In this document: piece after piece, positions 15,764-24,559 of the stretch
Position numbering within the stretch: the first letter of the stretch is position 1
Layout: each line of letters begins with the position of its first letter
Assembly (NCBI RefSeq): GCF_036962685.1
Contig: NZ_JBALOP010000028.1
Span: 1 to 64,000 of the forward strand
DNA: 64,000 nucleotides
Source of the DNA: Ferdinandcohnia sp036962685
GTDB taxonomy: Bacteria > Bacillota > Bacilli > Bacillales > Bacillaceae_L
Direction: 5' to 3'
Notes under the pieces: model-generated
Database searches by the model: none
What the model was told of the DNA's origin: nothing
Seen by the model: the letters and a program-made list of their open reading frames with translations, nothing else
Program-made: the position numbers and the translations under genes

Positions 15764-17644
15764 ATGGAACAGCTCTATGAAATGGTGAAGGAACATCCCT
15801 TTTTTCAGGGATTGCCTCGAGAAGAAACACTGGAGCTTCTGTCATTCTGTCAGCAAAAATCCTTTATGCAATCAGATCCATTGTTTCATGCCAATGAGCA
15901 GCGGGAGGGGATACTTCTGCTGCTTTCTGGCGTTGCAGAAGTCTTTGTTGGGCCTAGTGAAAATCGAGAGGTCCTCGAAATTTTAAAGCCTGGAGAATTA
16001 ATCGGGTTATCGAGCATCGCGGACTTAATTGGGGGCGAACAGCGTGACCTGGAATACCGAGTCGGTGTTATGGCAACAGAGCCTGGACAATGCTTATTAA
16101 TCCCCAACCGTGTCACCCGAATACGCCTGCACGACCCAAACTTCCACCACTATCTTTTTACACAACTCGCGTTTCGCCTCAAAGAAATTTATAGCACATT
16201 AGCCGAGCAGGTGACAATTACAAGAAAGGCAAAAGAAAATGGTTCCCTCGTTCGAAGGGTTCAGGATATTATGACAAAGTCACTCATCGCAGTAGATCCA
16301 AGCACTGTTTGCAGTACTGTTGCACAACAAATGACGGAGCACCGAACGAGTTCTGTTCTTGTTGTTGAAAAGAAAAAGCTGCTTGGAATTATTACTGAGC
16401 GTGACCTTGTCTCACGAGTCATTTATGAAAGGAAAAATGGAAAGACAAACGCGTCCGATTTTATGACGAAAAGCCCCATTACGATTTCGAAATACGCTTA
16501 TTGTTATGAGGCCCTATCAACCTTCATTTTACATGGTGTAAAGCATTTGCCTGTCGTTGATGAAAATGAAGTTGTAGGAATTATTACAATATCAGATGTC
16601 CTAAGGCAAAATACGGACAGCATGATGAGAACAATTAAGACGATTGAAATGGCAACACTCGATACTCTGCCATCTGTAAAAATAGCCATTTATGATGTCG
16701 TCGATACGCTATTAACCGACGATGTTCCGATTTTTAAAGTATTAGATAGTGTGACAAAACTTTATGACCGTCTTGTGAAACGATGTATTGAGATGGCAAT
16801 TGAAGAACTTTCAAAAAGAGAAGAGTTGCTCCCGCCTCCTAGGTTTTGTTTTTACCAGATGGGCAGCGCTGGGCGTGAAGAGCAGTTTTTGTTAACTGAT
16901 CAGGACCACTTCCTCGTTTACGAAAATAATACACCAGAGGTAACAAGCTATTTTTCCAAATTAGGAACAGAGATTGTTCAGTTGCTTGAAAAAGCTGGGT
17001 ATGCGCGTTGTCTGGGGGATATGATGGCGAGTAACCCCATGTGGCGCGGATCACTGAAAACATGGATGGGTCGGGTTCAAACCTGGATTAGTCAGGCGAC
17101 AAATCAAAATATGTTGCTTGCACAGAACTTTTTTTCCTACCGCTTTTTATATGGGGACGAGGAGCTCCATCAAGAAATTGAAAGACGGCTACTTGAAAAA
17201 ATGAAGCATGCCAAAATCTTTTTTTACCGCCTCCATGAGCAGGAGCATCAAATACCTTCATTGGATCAACCAATTCGTGCTCTATTTAAATTAGATCGAA
17301 AGCAATTAGATATTAAAAAGGAAATCTTATTTCCCTACCACCATTGTTTGCAAATCTTATCTTTGGAATATGGCATTATCTCAGGAACGCCATTTCAGCG
17401 GATTGATAGATTAGTAGAGAAGAAAGTGTTTAGTGAAAGCTTTGGGAAGGATGTTAAGGCTGCTGTTTCAGATGTAATGCTGATTTATGTGAAGCAAAGA
17501 TGGCGTCAATATCAAAATCAGGAGAAGCTTACATCAATCCTTCATTTTTCACATTTAACAACGAAGGAAAAGGAAGAACTCATTTTAAGTGTAAAAATTT
17601 TAAAGGAGATTCAAACTCTAGTAAATGCCCACTTTCAAATATGA
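15764..17644 (+). CDS. cNMP-binding/CBS/DUF294 nucleotidyltransferase-like regulator
   Basis: A 626-residue cytoplasmic protein. A cyclic-nucleotide-binding-like domain lies at about 10-135, a CBS pair at about 165-285 (MTKSLIAVDP, LGIITERDLVSRV, VGIITISDVLR), a DUF294 putative nucleotidyltransferase at about 320-450 with GSAGREEQ near residue 367 and TDQDH shortly after, and the DUF294 C-terminal domain to about 615. The GS-x9-DxD-like arrangement suggests nucleotidyl transfer to a protein or nucleotide target. It overlaps the exonuclease gene by four bases, and the pair accompanies SSF acetate symporters in many bacteria. Mechanism is not established. Confidence 0.88.
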   Translation: MEQLYEMVKEHPFFQGLPREETLELLSFCQQKSFMQSDPLFHANEQREGILLLLSGVAEVFVGPSENREVLEILKPGELIGLSSIADLIGGEQRDLEYRVGVMATEPGQCLLIPNRVTRIRLHDPNFHHYLFTQLAFRLKEIYSTLAEQVTITRKAKENGSLVRRVQDIMTKSLIAVDPSTVCSTVAQQMTEHRTSSVLVVEKKKLLGIITERDLVSRVIYERKNGKTNASDFMTKSPITISKYAYCYEALSTFILHGVKHLPVVDENEVVGIITISDVLRQNTDSMMRTIKTIEMATLDTLPSVKIAIYDVVDTLLTDDVPIFKVLDSVTKLYDRLVKRCIEMAIEELSKREELLPPPRFCFYQMGSAGREEQFLLTDQDHFLVYENNTPEVTSYFSKLGTEIVQLLEKAGYARCLGDMMASNPMWRGSLKTWMGRVQTWISQATNQNMLLAQNFFSYRFLYGDEELHQEIERRLLEKMKHAKIFFYRLHEQEHQIPSLDQPIRALFKLDRKQLDIKKEILFPYHHCLQILSLEYGIISGTPFQRIDRLVEKKVFSESFGKDVKAAVSDVMLIYVKQRWRQYQNQEKLTSILHFSHLTTKEKEELILSVKILKEIQTLVNAHFQI

Positions 17645-18315
17645 GAGGAGCCCAAATTTTGATATTTGGTAGAAAGCCGCTTTGCGGGCAAATTCATAAG
17701 GAAATCCCATTATCGACCCCGATTGATGAGGTTTCATTTACGGTTTTTGATACAGAGACAACCGGATTTCAGGTGGCAACTGTGGATCGCTTAATTGAAA
17801 TGGCAGCTGTTCAAGTTGAAGGATTGAAGGTTTGTGAGGAAGTACAATTTCATACATTTATTAACCCAAACCGACAAATTTCTCAGGAAATAATCGAATT
17901 GACAGGTATAACGGATGATAAAGTCGAAAACGCGCCGACATCGATTGAAGGGATTACAAGGTTATTTAAGTTCATAAAAGAAAACAACAGCAACTGCCTT
18001 GTCGGCCATTATGTGTTATTTGATATTGTTACCTTAAAAAGTGAACTGAAACGTGAAAAATACAGCCTTGGGAGGATGCCGACAATTGATACGTTGGATG
18101 TCATTGGCTATCTCTCACCGTCTTATGATATGCGCGATCTACACAGATACGCACAGAACTTCGGAACAAGATTATATGAACGACATACGGCCACCGGTGA
18201 CGCCCTGACAACTGCTTATCTATTTGTTGAGCTCCTGTATCATTTTAAAGCTCGAGGAAAACGAACCTGGGGTGATTTACTCCAAGCAACCGAAAACCAA
18301 AGTAGGATTTTCTAA
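17641..18315 (+). CDS. DnaQ-like 3'-5' exonuclease (DEDDh)
   Basis: A 224-residue exonuclease. Motif I is FDTETTG (Asp37), motif II is GHYVLFDI, and motif III is HTATGDALTT, giving the DEDDh set. The start is ATG 17641, overlapping the DUF294 stop (ATGA); a longer in-frame opening from 17500 lies wholly within the previous gene. The permanent partnership with the DUF294 protein suggests joint action on a nucleotide or RNA substrate rather than replication proofreading; this is inference. No terminator is visible after it. Confidence 0.88.
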   Translation: MRGAQILIFGRKPLCGQIHKEIPLSTPIDEVSFTVFDTETTGFQVATVDRLIEMAAVQVEGLKVCEEVQFHTFINPNRQISQEIIELTGITDDKVENAPTSIEGITRLFKFIKENNSNCLVGHYVLFDIVTLKSELKREKYSLGRMPTIDTLDVIGYLSPSYDMRDLHRYAQNFGTRLYERHTATGDALTTAYLFVELLYHFKARGKRTWGDLLQATENQSRIF

Positions 18316-18482
18316 AGGAACACGGGTTGTCCGAGAAACAAAACGGCATGTCCTAGCTGGAAAAACAAGCGATTTTTAAAAATATTTTGATAAAAGCCTT
18401 GTCCCTCTTGACTTTTATAGCATAATCCCTCAACCAAGCTAATAAAATGTTACAAACCTAACAAAGAGAGTGTTTGAGGTGA

Positions 18483-18611
18483 GGGGGCGTATACCGTCTT
18501 CAAAGATCCAGCAATTCATATGAGAATACAATCCAAACTAATGACTTCTTCATTGAAGCAAGAACGCGTCTCATTTCACACTTCTCACATCCACATAGGG
18601 AGGGCGAGTAG
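18483..18611 (+). other. Open frame ahead of spoIIID, possible usd-like leader
   Basis: A frame stays open for 42 codons from 18483 and closes with TAG at 18609-18611, one base before the spoIIID GTG. A strong ribosome site (GAGGTGAGGGGG) precedes it. In B. subtilis a short upstream ORF (usd) is required for spoIIID translation, and this frame has the right place. No standard start codon (ATG, GTG, TTG) lies in frame, so it may be a decayed or differently started relative. Confidence 0.35.
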
Positions 18612-18612
18612 T

Positions 18613-18888
18613 GTGCACGATTACATCAAAGAACGAACTATCAAGATTGGAAAGTATATCGTGGAGACAAGAAAAACAGTTCGCGTCATTGCGAAGGAAT
18701 TTGGAGTTTCCAAAAGTACTGTCCATAAAGATTTAACTGAAAGGCTACCTGAAATCAATCCCGAACTAGCAAATGAAGTAAAAGAAATCCTTGATTACCA
18801 TAAATCAATAAGGCATTTACGGGGTGGAGAAGCGACTAAGCTCAAGTATAAGAAAGAAGAGGAGTTACAAGAAGAGCCTGTGAAATAA
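18613..18888 (+). CDS. spoIIID: Sporulation transcriptional regulator SpoIIID
   Basis: A 91-residue DNA-binding regulator of mother-cell sigma E and sigma K genes. The N-terminal 80 residues are almost identical to the B. subtilis protein (VHDYIKERTIKIGKYIVET, FGVSKSTVHKDLTERLPEIN, HKSIRHLRGGEATKLKYK), covering the helix-turn-helix and the basic C-terminal helix that also contacts DNA. Start is GTG 18613 with GGGAGG eight bases before it; an in-frame ATG at 18520 would add an unconserved extension. Mbl follows, as in other Bacillus genomes. Confidence 0.95.
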   Translation: MHDYIKERTIKIGKYIVETRKTVRVIAKEFGVSKSTVHKDLTERLPEINPELANEVKEILDYHKSIRHLRGGEATKLKYKKEEELQEEPVK

Positions 18889-19036
18889 CATGCGTGGGGC
18901 TTTCCTCCTAATTTTTACGACATTTTCCTACAAAAAATTTACAAAATGTCTATTTAAAATGTTAAATTGTGATAGAATATATAATTAGGAAAATAATGTG
19001 CATTTGTGTTTAAATGCAAGGAGGAAAGTTACCCAA

Positions 19037-20038
19037 ATGTTAGCTAGGGATATCGGTATCGATCTAGGAACTGCGAACGTACTTATACATGTAAAAGGTA
19101 AAGGAATTGTATTGAACGAGCCATCAGTTGTGGCATTAGATAGAAACACAGGCAAGGTTTTAGCTGTTGGTGAAGAAGCAAGACGAATGGTGGGTCGTAC
19201 ACCTGGAAATATTGTGGCGATTCGACCATTAAAAGACGGAGTGATTGCTGATTTTGATGTAACAGAAGCAATGCTCAAGCATTTTATCAACAAGTTAAAT
19301 GTAAAAGGATTTCTTTCAAAACCAAGAATTCTGATTTGCTGCCCAACAAACATTACCTCTGTTGAGCAAAAAGCAATCAAGGAAGCTGCTGAAAAAAGCG
19401 GCGGAAAGAAAATCTATCTTGAAGAAGAACCAAAAGTGGCTGCGATTGGTGCGGGAATGGACATCTTCCAACCAAGCGGAAACATGGTCGTAGATATTGG
19501 CGGTGGTACTACAGATGTTGCTGTCTTATCAATGGGCGATATCGTCACCGCCTCTTCAATTAAAATGGCTGGAGACACATTTGATGCGGAAATCTTAAGC
19601 TATATTAAGCGTGAGTACAAGCTTCTAATTGGGGAAAGAACAGCTGAAAACATTAAAATTCAAGTTGCGACTGTTTTCCCAGATTCACGTCATGAGGAAA
19701 TCGATATTCGTGGACGGGACATGGTAACAGGTTTACCACGTACACTGACAATCAAGTCTGAGGAAATCGAAAAAGCACTTCGTGAACCGGTTTCTGCAAT
19801 TGTACAAGCTGCAAAAAGTGTTCTTGAACGAACACCACCTGAGCTTTCTGCGGACATCATCGACCGTGGTGTAATTTTAACAGGCGGTGGCGCTTTACTT
19901 CACGGTGTGGATCAGCTTTTAGCAGAAGAATTACGTGTTCCTGTGTTAATTGCTGAAGACCCAATGGAGTGTGTAGCGATCGGAACAGGCATCATGCTTG
20001 AAAACTTGGACAAGCTACCACGCAGAAAACTAGTCTAA
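19037..20038 (+). CDS. mbl: Cell-shape actin homologue Mbl (MreB family)
   Basis: A 333-residue bacterial actin guiding lateral wall synthesis with the elongasome. MLARDIGIDLGTANVLIHVK is the phosphate-1 loop, VVDIGGGTTDVAV the phosphate-2 loop and LTGGGALLHG the adenosine motif. ATG 19037 is behind CAAGGAGGAAA at a long spacing (12 bases); it matches the Mbl N-terminus, whereas the longer frame from 18998 does not. Position after spoIIID and before flhO identifies it as mbl rather than mreB or mreBH. A weak hairpin (20050-20078) follows. Confidence 0.95.
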   Translation: MLARDIGIDLGTANVLIHVKGKGIVLNEPSVVALDRNTGKVLAVGEEARRMVGRTPGNIVAIRPLKDGVIADFDVTEAMLKHFINKLNVKGFLSKPRILICCPTNITSVEQKAIKEAAEKSGGKKIYLEEEPKVAAIGAGMDIFQPSGNMVVDIGGGTTDVAVLSMGDIVTASSIKMAGDTFDAEILSYIKREYKLLIGERTAENIKIQVATVFPDSRHEEIDIRGRDMVTGLPRTLTIKSEEIEKALREPVSAIVQAAKSVLERTPPELSADIIDRGVILTGGGALLHGVDQLLAEELRVPVLIAEDPMECVAIGTGIMLENLDKLPRRKLV

Positions 20039-20049
20039 ATACGTAATAG

Positions 20050-20078
20050 AGGACCTTTCCGAAATGGCAGGTCCTTTC
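20050..20078 (+). terminator. Weak terminator after mbl
   Basis: AGGACCT pairs with AGGTCCT over a 12-base loop and is followed by a short T run. Confidence 0.5.
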
Positions 20079-20091
20079 CCACTTTTTTTAT

Positions 20092-20285
20092 TGTCTGGCT
20101 CCAGCGCCTAGCCCCTCTAGGTCATAAGCCAATCCGTCAAGAAGGATAAAAGGCATCCTTCATGCCGGCTTTTCTTATGAGAGTCGGACTTGCACAGGAA
20201 GTGCTGACATCGACGTTTGCCACAGGACGTGGCAGTAGTTAGTCGATGTTCCTCTTCCAAGGCGCTTGCGCTTTTCTATCGTGTG
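20092..20285. repeat. Bacillaceae intergenic element (GGCTCCAGCGCCTAG type)
   Basis: It opens with TGTCTGGCTCCAGCGCCTAG and closes with AAGGCGCTTGCGCTTTTCT, the ends of a repeat I recognise from many Bacillaceae genomes. It has an inner GCCACAGGACGTGGC palindrome. It fills the gap between mbl and flhO. Confidence 0.7.
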
Positions 20286-20366
20286 GCTATATTTTACAGA
20301 TGAAGAAATAGGGATTTCCTACTATAATTAAAACTAAGTATGTGCTTGGAAAAATGAGGTGAGTTC

Positions 20367-21203
20367 ATGTTACGTGGATTTTATTCTGCAGCAGCTGGAA
20401 TGTTTGCTCAGCAGCGTCGGACCGAAATGCTAACGAACAATATTGCAAATGCCAATACACCTGGCTATAAAGTGGACCAAGGCTCTTTACGTGCATTTCC
20501 AGAAATGCTCATGCAACGTCTTGAAGGTGTACAAAGCCCTGCTAAAAATGGTGGCAGCCTTCGGACAGCAAGCAGGATCGGTGGCCTTAACACAGGTGTG
20601 TACATGCAGGAAATGATTCCGCTGTTCAAGCAAGGAGATATCCGCGAAACAGGGCTTCGGGCAGATGTGGCGTTGGTGAATGGGAACCTGCCAATCAATG
20701 CAGAAACGAATAAACCGGGTTCTGTGTTTTTTACCGTTCAAAATGCAAACGGTGATGTACGCTATACAAGAAATGGAAACTTCACCGTTGACCCTGCAGG
20801 TTTTTTAACGACAAACGAAGGCTTTTATGTGCTTGATGAAAACGGAAATCGAATTGCACTTGAGAATGATCAGTTTGACGTGTCAGCCGATGGAAGCATA
20901 ATCGTTAACGGACAAACTCAGTCGCGTCTAGGTATTGCTTTTTCAGAAAATCCATTGAACCTGATAAAAGAAGGAAATGGATTGTACCGCACAAATGACG
21001 GTGAAGTGTTGCCAAACGCTGGAGCAAATCCAGAAGTGTCTTATTCTTTAAAACAAGGATTCCTTGAAGGCTCAAATGTGGATGTGAGTCAGGCGATGAC
21101 AGAAATGATGACCGCATACCGTACATTCGAAGCCAACCAAAAGGTGCTTCAAGCATATGACAAGAGCATGGACAAAGCGGTTAACGAGATTGGAAGATTA
21201 TAA
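20367..21203 (+). CDS. flhO: Flagellar rod/hook-basal body protein FlhO
   Basis: A 278-residue axial protein of the flagellar rod. The N-terminal motif LTNNIANANTPGYKVDQ and the C-terminal SNVDVSQAMTEMMTAYRTFE are the conserved Flg_bb_rod and Flg_bbr_C ends, with a variable centre. There is no signal peptide; export is by the flagellar type III apparatus. Together with FlhP it forms the distal rod in Bacillus. GAGGTGAG lies before ATG 20367. Confidence 0.92.
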   Translation: MLRGFYSAAAGMFAQQRRTEMLTNNIANANTPGYKVDQGSLRAFPEMLMQRLEGVQSPAKNGGSLRTASRIGGLNTGVYMQEMIPLFKQGDIRETGLRADVALVNGNLPINAETNKPGSVFFTVQNANGDVRYTRNGNFTVDPAGFLTTNEGFYVLDENGNRIALENDQFDVSADGSIIVNGQTQSRLGIAFSENPLNLIKEGNGLYRTNDGEVLPNAGANPEVSYSLKQGFLEGSNVDVSQAMTEMMTAYRTFEANQKVLQAYDKSMDKAVNEIGRL

Positions 21204-21276
21204 GAAAAGCGCAAGGTGCGCCCCAATTCCGGTGCGTCTTAAGCTAGACATAAAGAAAACAAGGGAGGCCTTTTGA

Positions 21277-22119
21277 ATGCGTTCGATGATTACGGCGACA
21301 AATACGATGAGTCAGCTGCAAAAGCAGCTTGATACAATTGGGCATAATCTAGCTAATATTGATACGACCGGGTATAAAAAGCGCCAGGTCAACTTTAGTG
21401 AGCTTTTATCCCAACAATTCAATAATCAACCTGTAACCGCGCAAGAGCAGGGCCGCGTGACTCCTAATGGAATACGCGTAGGCGTTGGTGCTCGGCTTGG
21501 CCATACAAATATGATGATGACTCAAGGTTCCATCAAAACAACAGATCGTGAGCTAGATATCGCGTTTACAAAGGAAAATCAGTTTTTACAAGTGTTAGTG
21601 GATGAAGATGGTGTCCAGGTCCCTCGTTTTACAAAGGATGGTGCCCTTTATTTGTCTCCTGCAAATGATGGAACAAATCGTGTTTCCCTCGTGACAAGTG
21701 GCGGTCATCCTGTTTTAGACCAAGATGGAGAGCCAATTGTGTTTGTTGACAATTTTAAAGAAATTAAAATCTCAACAAACGGCGAGTTAACGGTCGTTCC
21801 CGAGGCAGGCGTACCTCAAACATTTAATCTGTCAGTCGTGCAAATAAATAAGCCACAGCTCCTTCAAGCAATGGGACAAAACCAATTTGCATTACCTGAC
21901 TTGGCGCAGCTTGGAATCGCGGCGGATGATGTATTCGTTTCACTTCAAGGTGCTTTACGTGAACAAGTTAGCATGCAACAAGGCGCACTTGAACAATCAA
22001 ACGTTGATTTGACAACTGAAATGTCTGACCTGCTGCTGACCCAACGCTCATATCAATTTAATGCAAAATCAATCTCGATTTCGGACCAGATGATGGGACT
22101 TGTAAACGGAATTAGATAA
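21277..22119 (+). CDS. flhP: Flagellar rod/hook-basal body protein FlhP
   Basis: A 280-residue rod protein paralogous to FlhO. It has DTIGHNLANIDTTGYKKRQV at the N-terminus and QSNVDLTTEMSDLLLTQRSYQ at the C-terminus, flanking a variable domain. GGGAGG precedes ATG 21277, 73 bases after flhO, so the two are probably co-transcribed. In B. subtilis FlhO-FlhP are needed for hook assembly. Confidence 0.92.
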   Translation: MRSMITATNTMSQLQKQLDTIGHNLANIDTTGYKKRQVNFSELLSQQFNNQPVTAQEQGRVTPNGIRVGVGARLGHTNMMMTQGSIKTTDRELDIAFTKENQFLQVLVDEDGVQVPRFTKDGALYLSPANDGTNRVSLVTSGGHPVLDQDGEPIVFVDNFKEIKISTNGELTVVPEAGVPQTFNLSVVQINKPQLLQAMGQNQFALPDLAQLGIAADDVFVSLQGALREQVSMQQGALEQSNVDLTTEMSDLLLTQRSYQFNAKSISISDQMMGLVNGIR

Positions 22120-22209
22120 GTGATAAAAATAAAAATCTACGTAGATACTATAAAGTAAGGTAGGTAATCGGTGAAACTCGGAACAACCTAAAGATAAGGG
22201 GTAATCTCA

Positions 22210-22506
22210 GTGACAAGTGAACTTAACAATACACAAGTAAAATCACGCGAAGACTTTCGAAAGGCGCGTGACGAAGAAAAGAATACGGGAAAAGAGCCGA
22301 AAAAGAAGCGTGAAGGAAAGCTTCGAATTCGTTTAATTCCGATTTGGATACGACTTTTGCTCGTTGTAGTTCTTTTTGCAGCCAGCGTCATGATTGGTTT
22401 GGTTGTAGGTTACGGAGTCATTGGAGATGGTGATCCGAGCGATGCCTTGAAAAAAGAAACATGGCAGCATATTGTAGACCTTGTCAATAAAGATGCTGAA
22501 AAATAG
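22210..22506 (+). CDS. EpuA-like small membrane protein (RNA polymerase subunit beta-annotated family)
   Basis: A 98-residue protein starting at GTG 22210 behind AAGGGG. A highly charged N-terminal half (about 1-38, Lys/Glu/Arg) precedes one membrane helix (about 45-68) and a short outside tail. This is the layout of the EpuA family (PF11772), which databases label as an RNA polymerase subunit without strong evidence. The position between flhP and fabZ is common in Bacillaceae. A hairpin ends the transcript. Confidence 0.75.
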   Translation: MTSELNNTQVKSREDFRKARDEEKNTGKEPKKKREGKLRIRLIPIWIRLLLVVVLFAASVMIGLVVGYGVIGDGDPSDALKKETWQHIVDLVNKDAEK

Positions 22507-22530
22507 AAGAGGGCGTATGCCTTCTTTTTT
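22505..22530 (+). terminator. Rho-independent terminator
   Basis: GAAGAGGGC pairs with GCCTTCTTT (two wobble pairs) over a GTAT loop and runs into T6. Confidence 0.75.
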
Positions 22531-22593
22531 CATTCGGGGAAATTTACTCTTTCCCGAATACTTGTATTATAATAAGCTTTATACGCTAACTTT

Positions 22594-22782
22594 ATTCAGT
22601 AGAAGTCATTAACTTCTACTGAATAAAGGAGAGGCTCCGGCGGAGACATGCGATTTTCAAAGGAAGTTTTTCGAGCATAAGATCAAAGACTAAAAACGCC
22701 ACGTCCTGTGGCAACGTCTTTGTGACCCACGTCGTATGGGCCTAAAAAATCTGTGCGCAAAATACGCCAAGGCGCATTTGAT
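22594..22782 (+). repeat. Dispersed ~190-bp element, copy 1
   Basis: It opens with ATTCAGTAGAAGTCATTAAC (itself an inverted repeat with ACTTCTACTGAAT), holds GCCACGTCCTGTGGC and ends with GCGCATTTGAT, about 30 bases before fabZ. Related copies lie at 35236-35426 (reverse) and 43721-43892. It fills the gap between the epuA-like gene and fabZ. Confidence 0.85.
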
Positions 22783-22811
22783 TGTATACATAGAGGAGGA
22801 AATTAAAAATT

Positions 22812-23246
22812 ATGTACGATATCAATGAAATAAAGGAAATTATCCCACATCGCTATCCATTTTTATTAGTCGATCGAATTCTTGAATTGGAAGAGGGAAA
22901 ACGTGCACTTGGTATTAAAAATGTAACGGCAAACGAGGAGTTTTTCAACGGACATTTCCCTGGATATCCTGTAATGCCAGGTGTGTTAATCGTAGAAGCA
23001 TTAGCTCAGGTTGGCGCAGTGGCGATGCTTAAAAAAGAAGAAAACAAGGGCAGACTTGCATTCTTTGCGGGAATTGACAATTGCCGTTTTAAAAAGCAGG
23101 TAGTCCCTGGTGACCAGCTTCGTCTTGAAGTGGAAATCACTCGTCTTCGCGGATCGATTGGTAAAGGAAAAGCTGTTGCTACTGTGGACGGCGAGCTTGT
23201 TTGCGAAACAGAAATCATGTTTGCCTTAGGGGATAAAACAGAATAA
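22812..23246 (+). CDS. fabZ: 3-hydroxyacyl-[acyl-carrier-protein] dehydratase FabZ
   Basis: A 144-residue hot-dog-fold dehydratase of type II fatty acid synthesis. NGHFPGYPVMPGVL carries catalytic His48 and VEALAQ carries Glu62. Length is normal and a GAGGAGG ribosome site precedes ATG 22812. It stands alone, away from other fab genes, as the ywpB locus does in B. subtilis. A terminator follows. Confidence 0.96.
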   Translation: MYDINEIKEIIPHRYPFLLVDRILELEEGKRALGIKNVTANEEFFNGHFPGYPVMPGVLIVEALAQVGAVAMLKKEENKGRLAFFAGIDNCRFKKQVVPGDQLRLEVEITRLRGSIGKGKAVATVDGELVCETEIMFALGDKTE

Positions 23247-23260
23247 GCGTAGTTTAGTCA

Positions 23261-23294
23261 ACCCGGATGGAATAAACCATCTGGGTTTTTTATT
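23261..23294 (+). terminator. Rho-independent terminator of fabZ
   Basis: AACCCGGATGG pairs with CCATCTGGGTT and runs into T6. Confidence 0.88.
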
Positions 23295-23408
23295 CTTTTT
23301 TGATGAATTTGTAATTTCTTTGATACATTTTTAAACTTCGGGGAAAGCTAACAACAGACCAAGTAGGTCAATCCAATACTTAGAAGAAAGCTGAAAGGAG
23401 AATATGCA

Positions 23409-23783
23409 ATGAACAACAAATGGTTCTTAAAGCTAATGGGGTCACTCCTTGCCGTGTTTTTAATTACAGGCTGTAACACTGATGACCAAAATCCACCTCC
23501 AGAGAATGATGGACTTGAAACACCTGGTGAGGATTTCAATAATGACGTGAATAATAACAACAACATGGATAATAATGTGACTCCAGAGGAAGATGTCGTC
23601 CCTAACAACAACGGTCTCAACAAAGGAGACCAAGACGTCGTTGAAGATGAGAATAATGATGGAGATCTTGATATCAACAATGACGATGATGACCGTAATG
23701 GTAACATGAATGGGACAAATCCTACTGGAACTGGTGGAGTTAATGGTACAGGAACCGGTGGTACAGGCACTGGAGGAAAATAA
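23409..23783 (+). CDS. Asn/Asp/Gly-rich lipoprotein, unknown
   Basis: A 124-residue predicted lipoprotein: signal peptide with lipobox LITGC (Cys at about 22), then an almost entirely low-complexity chain rich in Asn, Asp and Glu (about 23-95) and a Gly/Thr tail. It should be anchored on the outer face of the membrane. The sequence is strongly acidic and probably disordered. A terminator follows. No function can be assigned. Confidence 0.75.
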   Translation: MNNKWFLKLMGSLLAVFLITGCNTDDQNPPPENDGLETPGEDFNNDVNNNNNMDNNVTPEEDVVPNNNGLNKGDQDVVEDENNDGDLDINNDDDDRNGNMNGTNPTGTGGVNGTGTGGTGTGGK

Positions 23784-23797
23784 GAATCAAATATAGA

Positions 23798-23828
23798 AAA
23801 GGCAGGATGATGTTGTCCTGCCTTTTTA
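23798..23828. terminator. Bidirectional terminator
   Basis: AAAAGGCAGGA pairs with TCCTGCCTTTT between the convergent lipoprotein gene and ywpF. Confidence 0.85.
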
Positions 23829-24263
23829 ATTTTGTACTGGCTTTTTCTTTTCTTGAAGGCGGTTTTTGAATTCAGTAAGTAGGCCTTCCCCTTGTAAGCC
23901 TTGTTGAATAAGGTCGGTCAAAACAATCTCGGCCATATTGAGTCGACTTGGAACTAAATTTCCCTCAAGGAGGACACTCACGCTATTCTCCATTTCCTTG
24001 ATGATCTTCACTTCACCCATTAAAGAGGCAGGGTCATTTGATTTTTGGGAAATTGTGACTTGGAGATTCAGCTTTGCCTCGTCTTGTTTGGCTTTTTCGA
24101 ATATTGTTTTATACGATTTATCAATAAAAGCTTCTACAATCCAACTGTTTTCTCCATCCTCTTGATTGATGATCAATCCATCAATCAACGGTATTTCCTC
24201 AATACGGCTTGGCTGTTCCTTCTGGTGAAGAACCACTAGTGATACCAATCTAAACGTTTTCAA
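23826..24263 (-). CDS. ywpF: YwpF-like protein
   Basis: A 145-residue cytoplasmic protein beginning KTFRLVSLVVL and matching the YwpF family in length and N-terminus. The start is TTG 24263 behind GGGGGGCAGGGAT; the longer frame to 24455 has no ribosome site and crosses AT-rich spacer. It is divergent from ssbB, as in B. subtilis. Function unknown. Confidence 0.8.
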   Translation of the reverse strand: MKTFRLVSLVVLHQKEQPSRIEEIPLIDGLIINQEDGENSWIVEAFIDKSYKTIFEKAKQDEAKLNLQVTISQKSNDPASLMGEVKIIKEMENSVSVLLEGNLVPSRLNMAEIVLTDLIQQGLQGEGLLTEFKNRLQEKKKPVQN

Positions 24264-24559
24264 ATCCCTGCCCCCCCTATATTCCGTTCGTACTATAATG
24301 ATAGTTAAATTATAACATATTTTGTATATTATATGGATTAGACGTGGAAATGAACCGGAATTTCTACTGTGAAAAAAATTGTAGAAATATAGATAATTAT
24401 TGGTTTTGGTAAGACCTTCTGTAAGAAAGTTGAAAACAATGCAGATAATTTCCATTTTTATAGAAAAAATCCCTGAGATAATTAAATTTTCCTAATTTTA
24501 CCTATGTCGAATCGTGAAGTATGATAGCCTTGTTAGATTTAACTAAGGAGGTAAGATTC

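Noticed and set aside
24460..24559. ComK box upstream of ssbB
   Set aside because: AAAA and TTTT tracts exist, but none has the required AAAA-N5-TTTT pair spacing.
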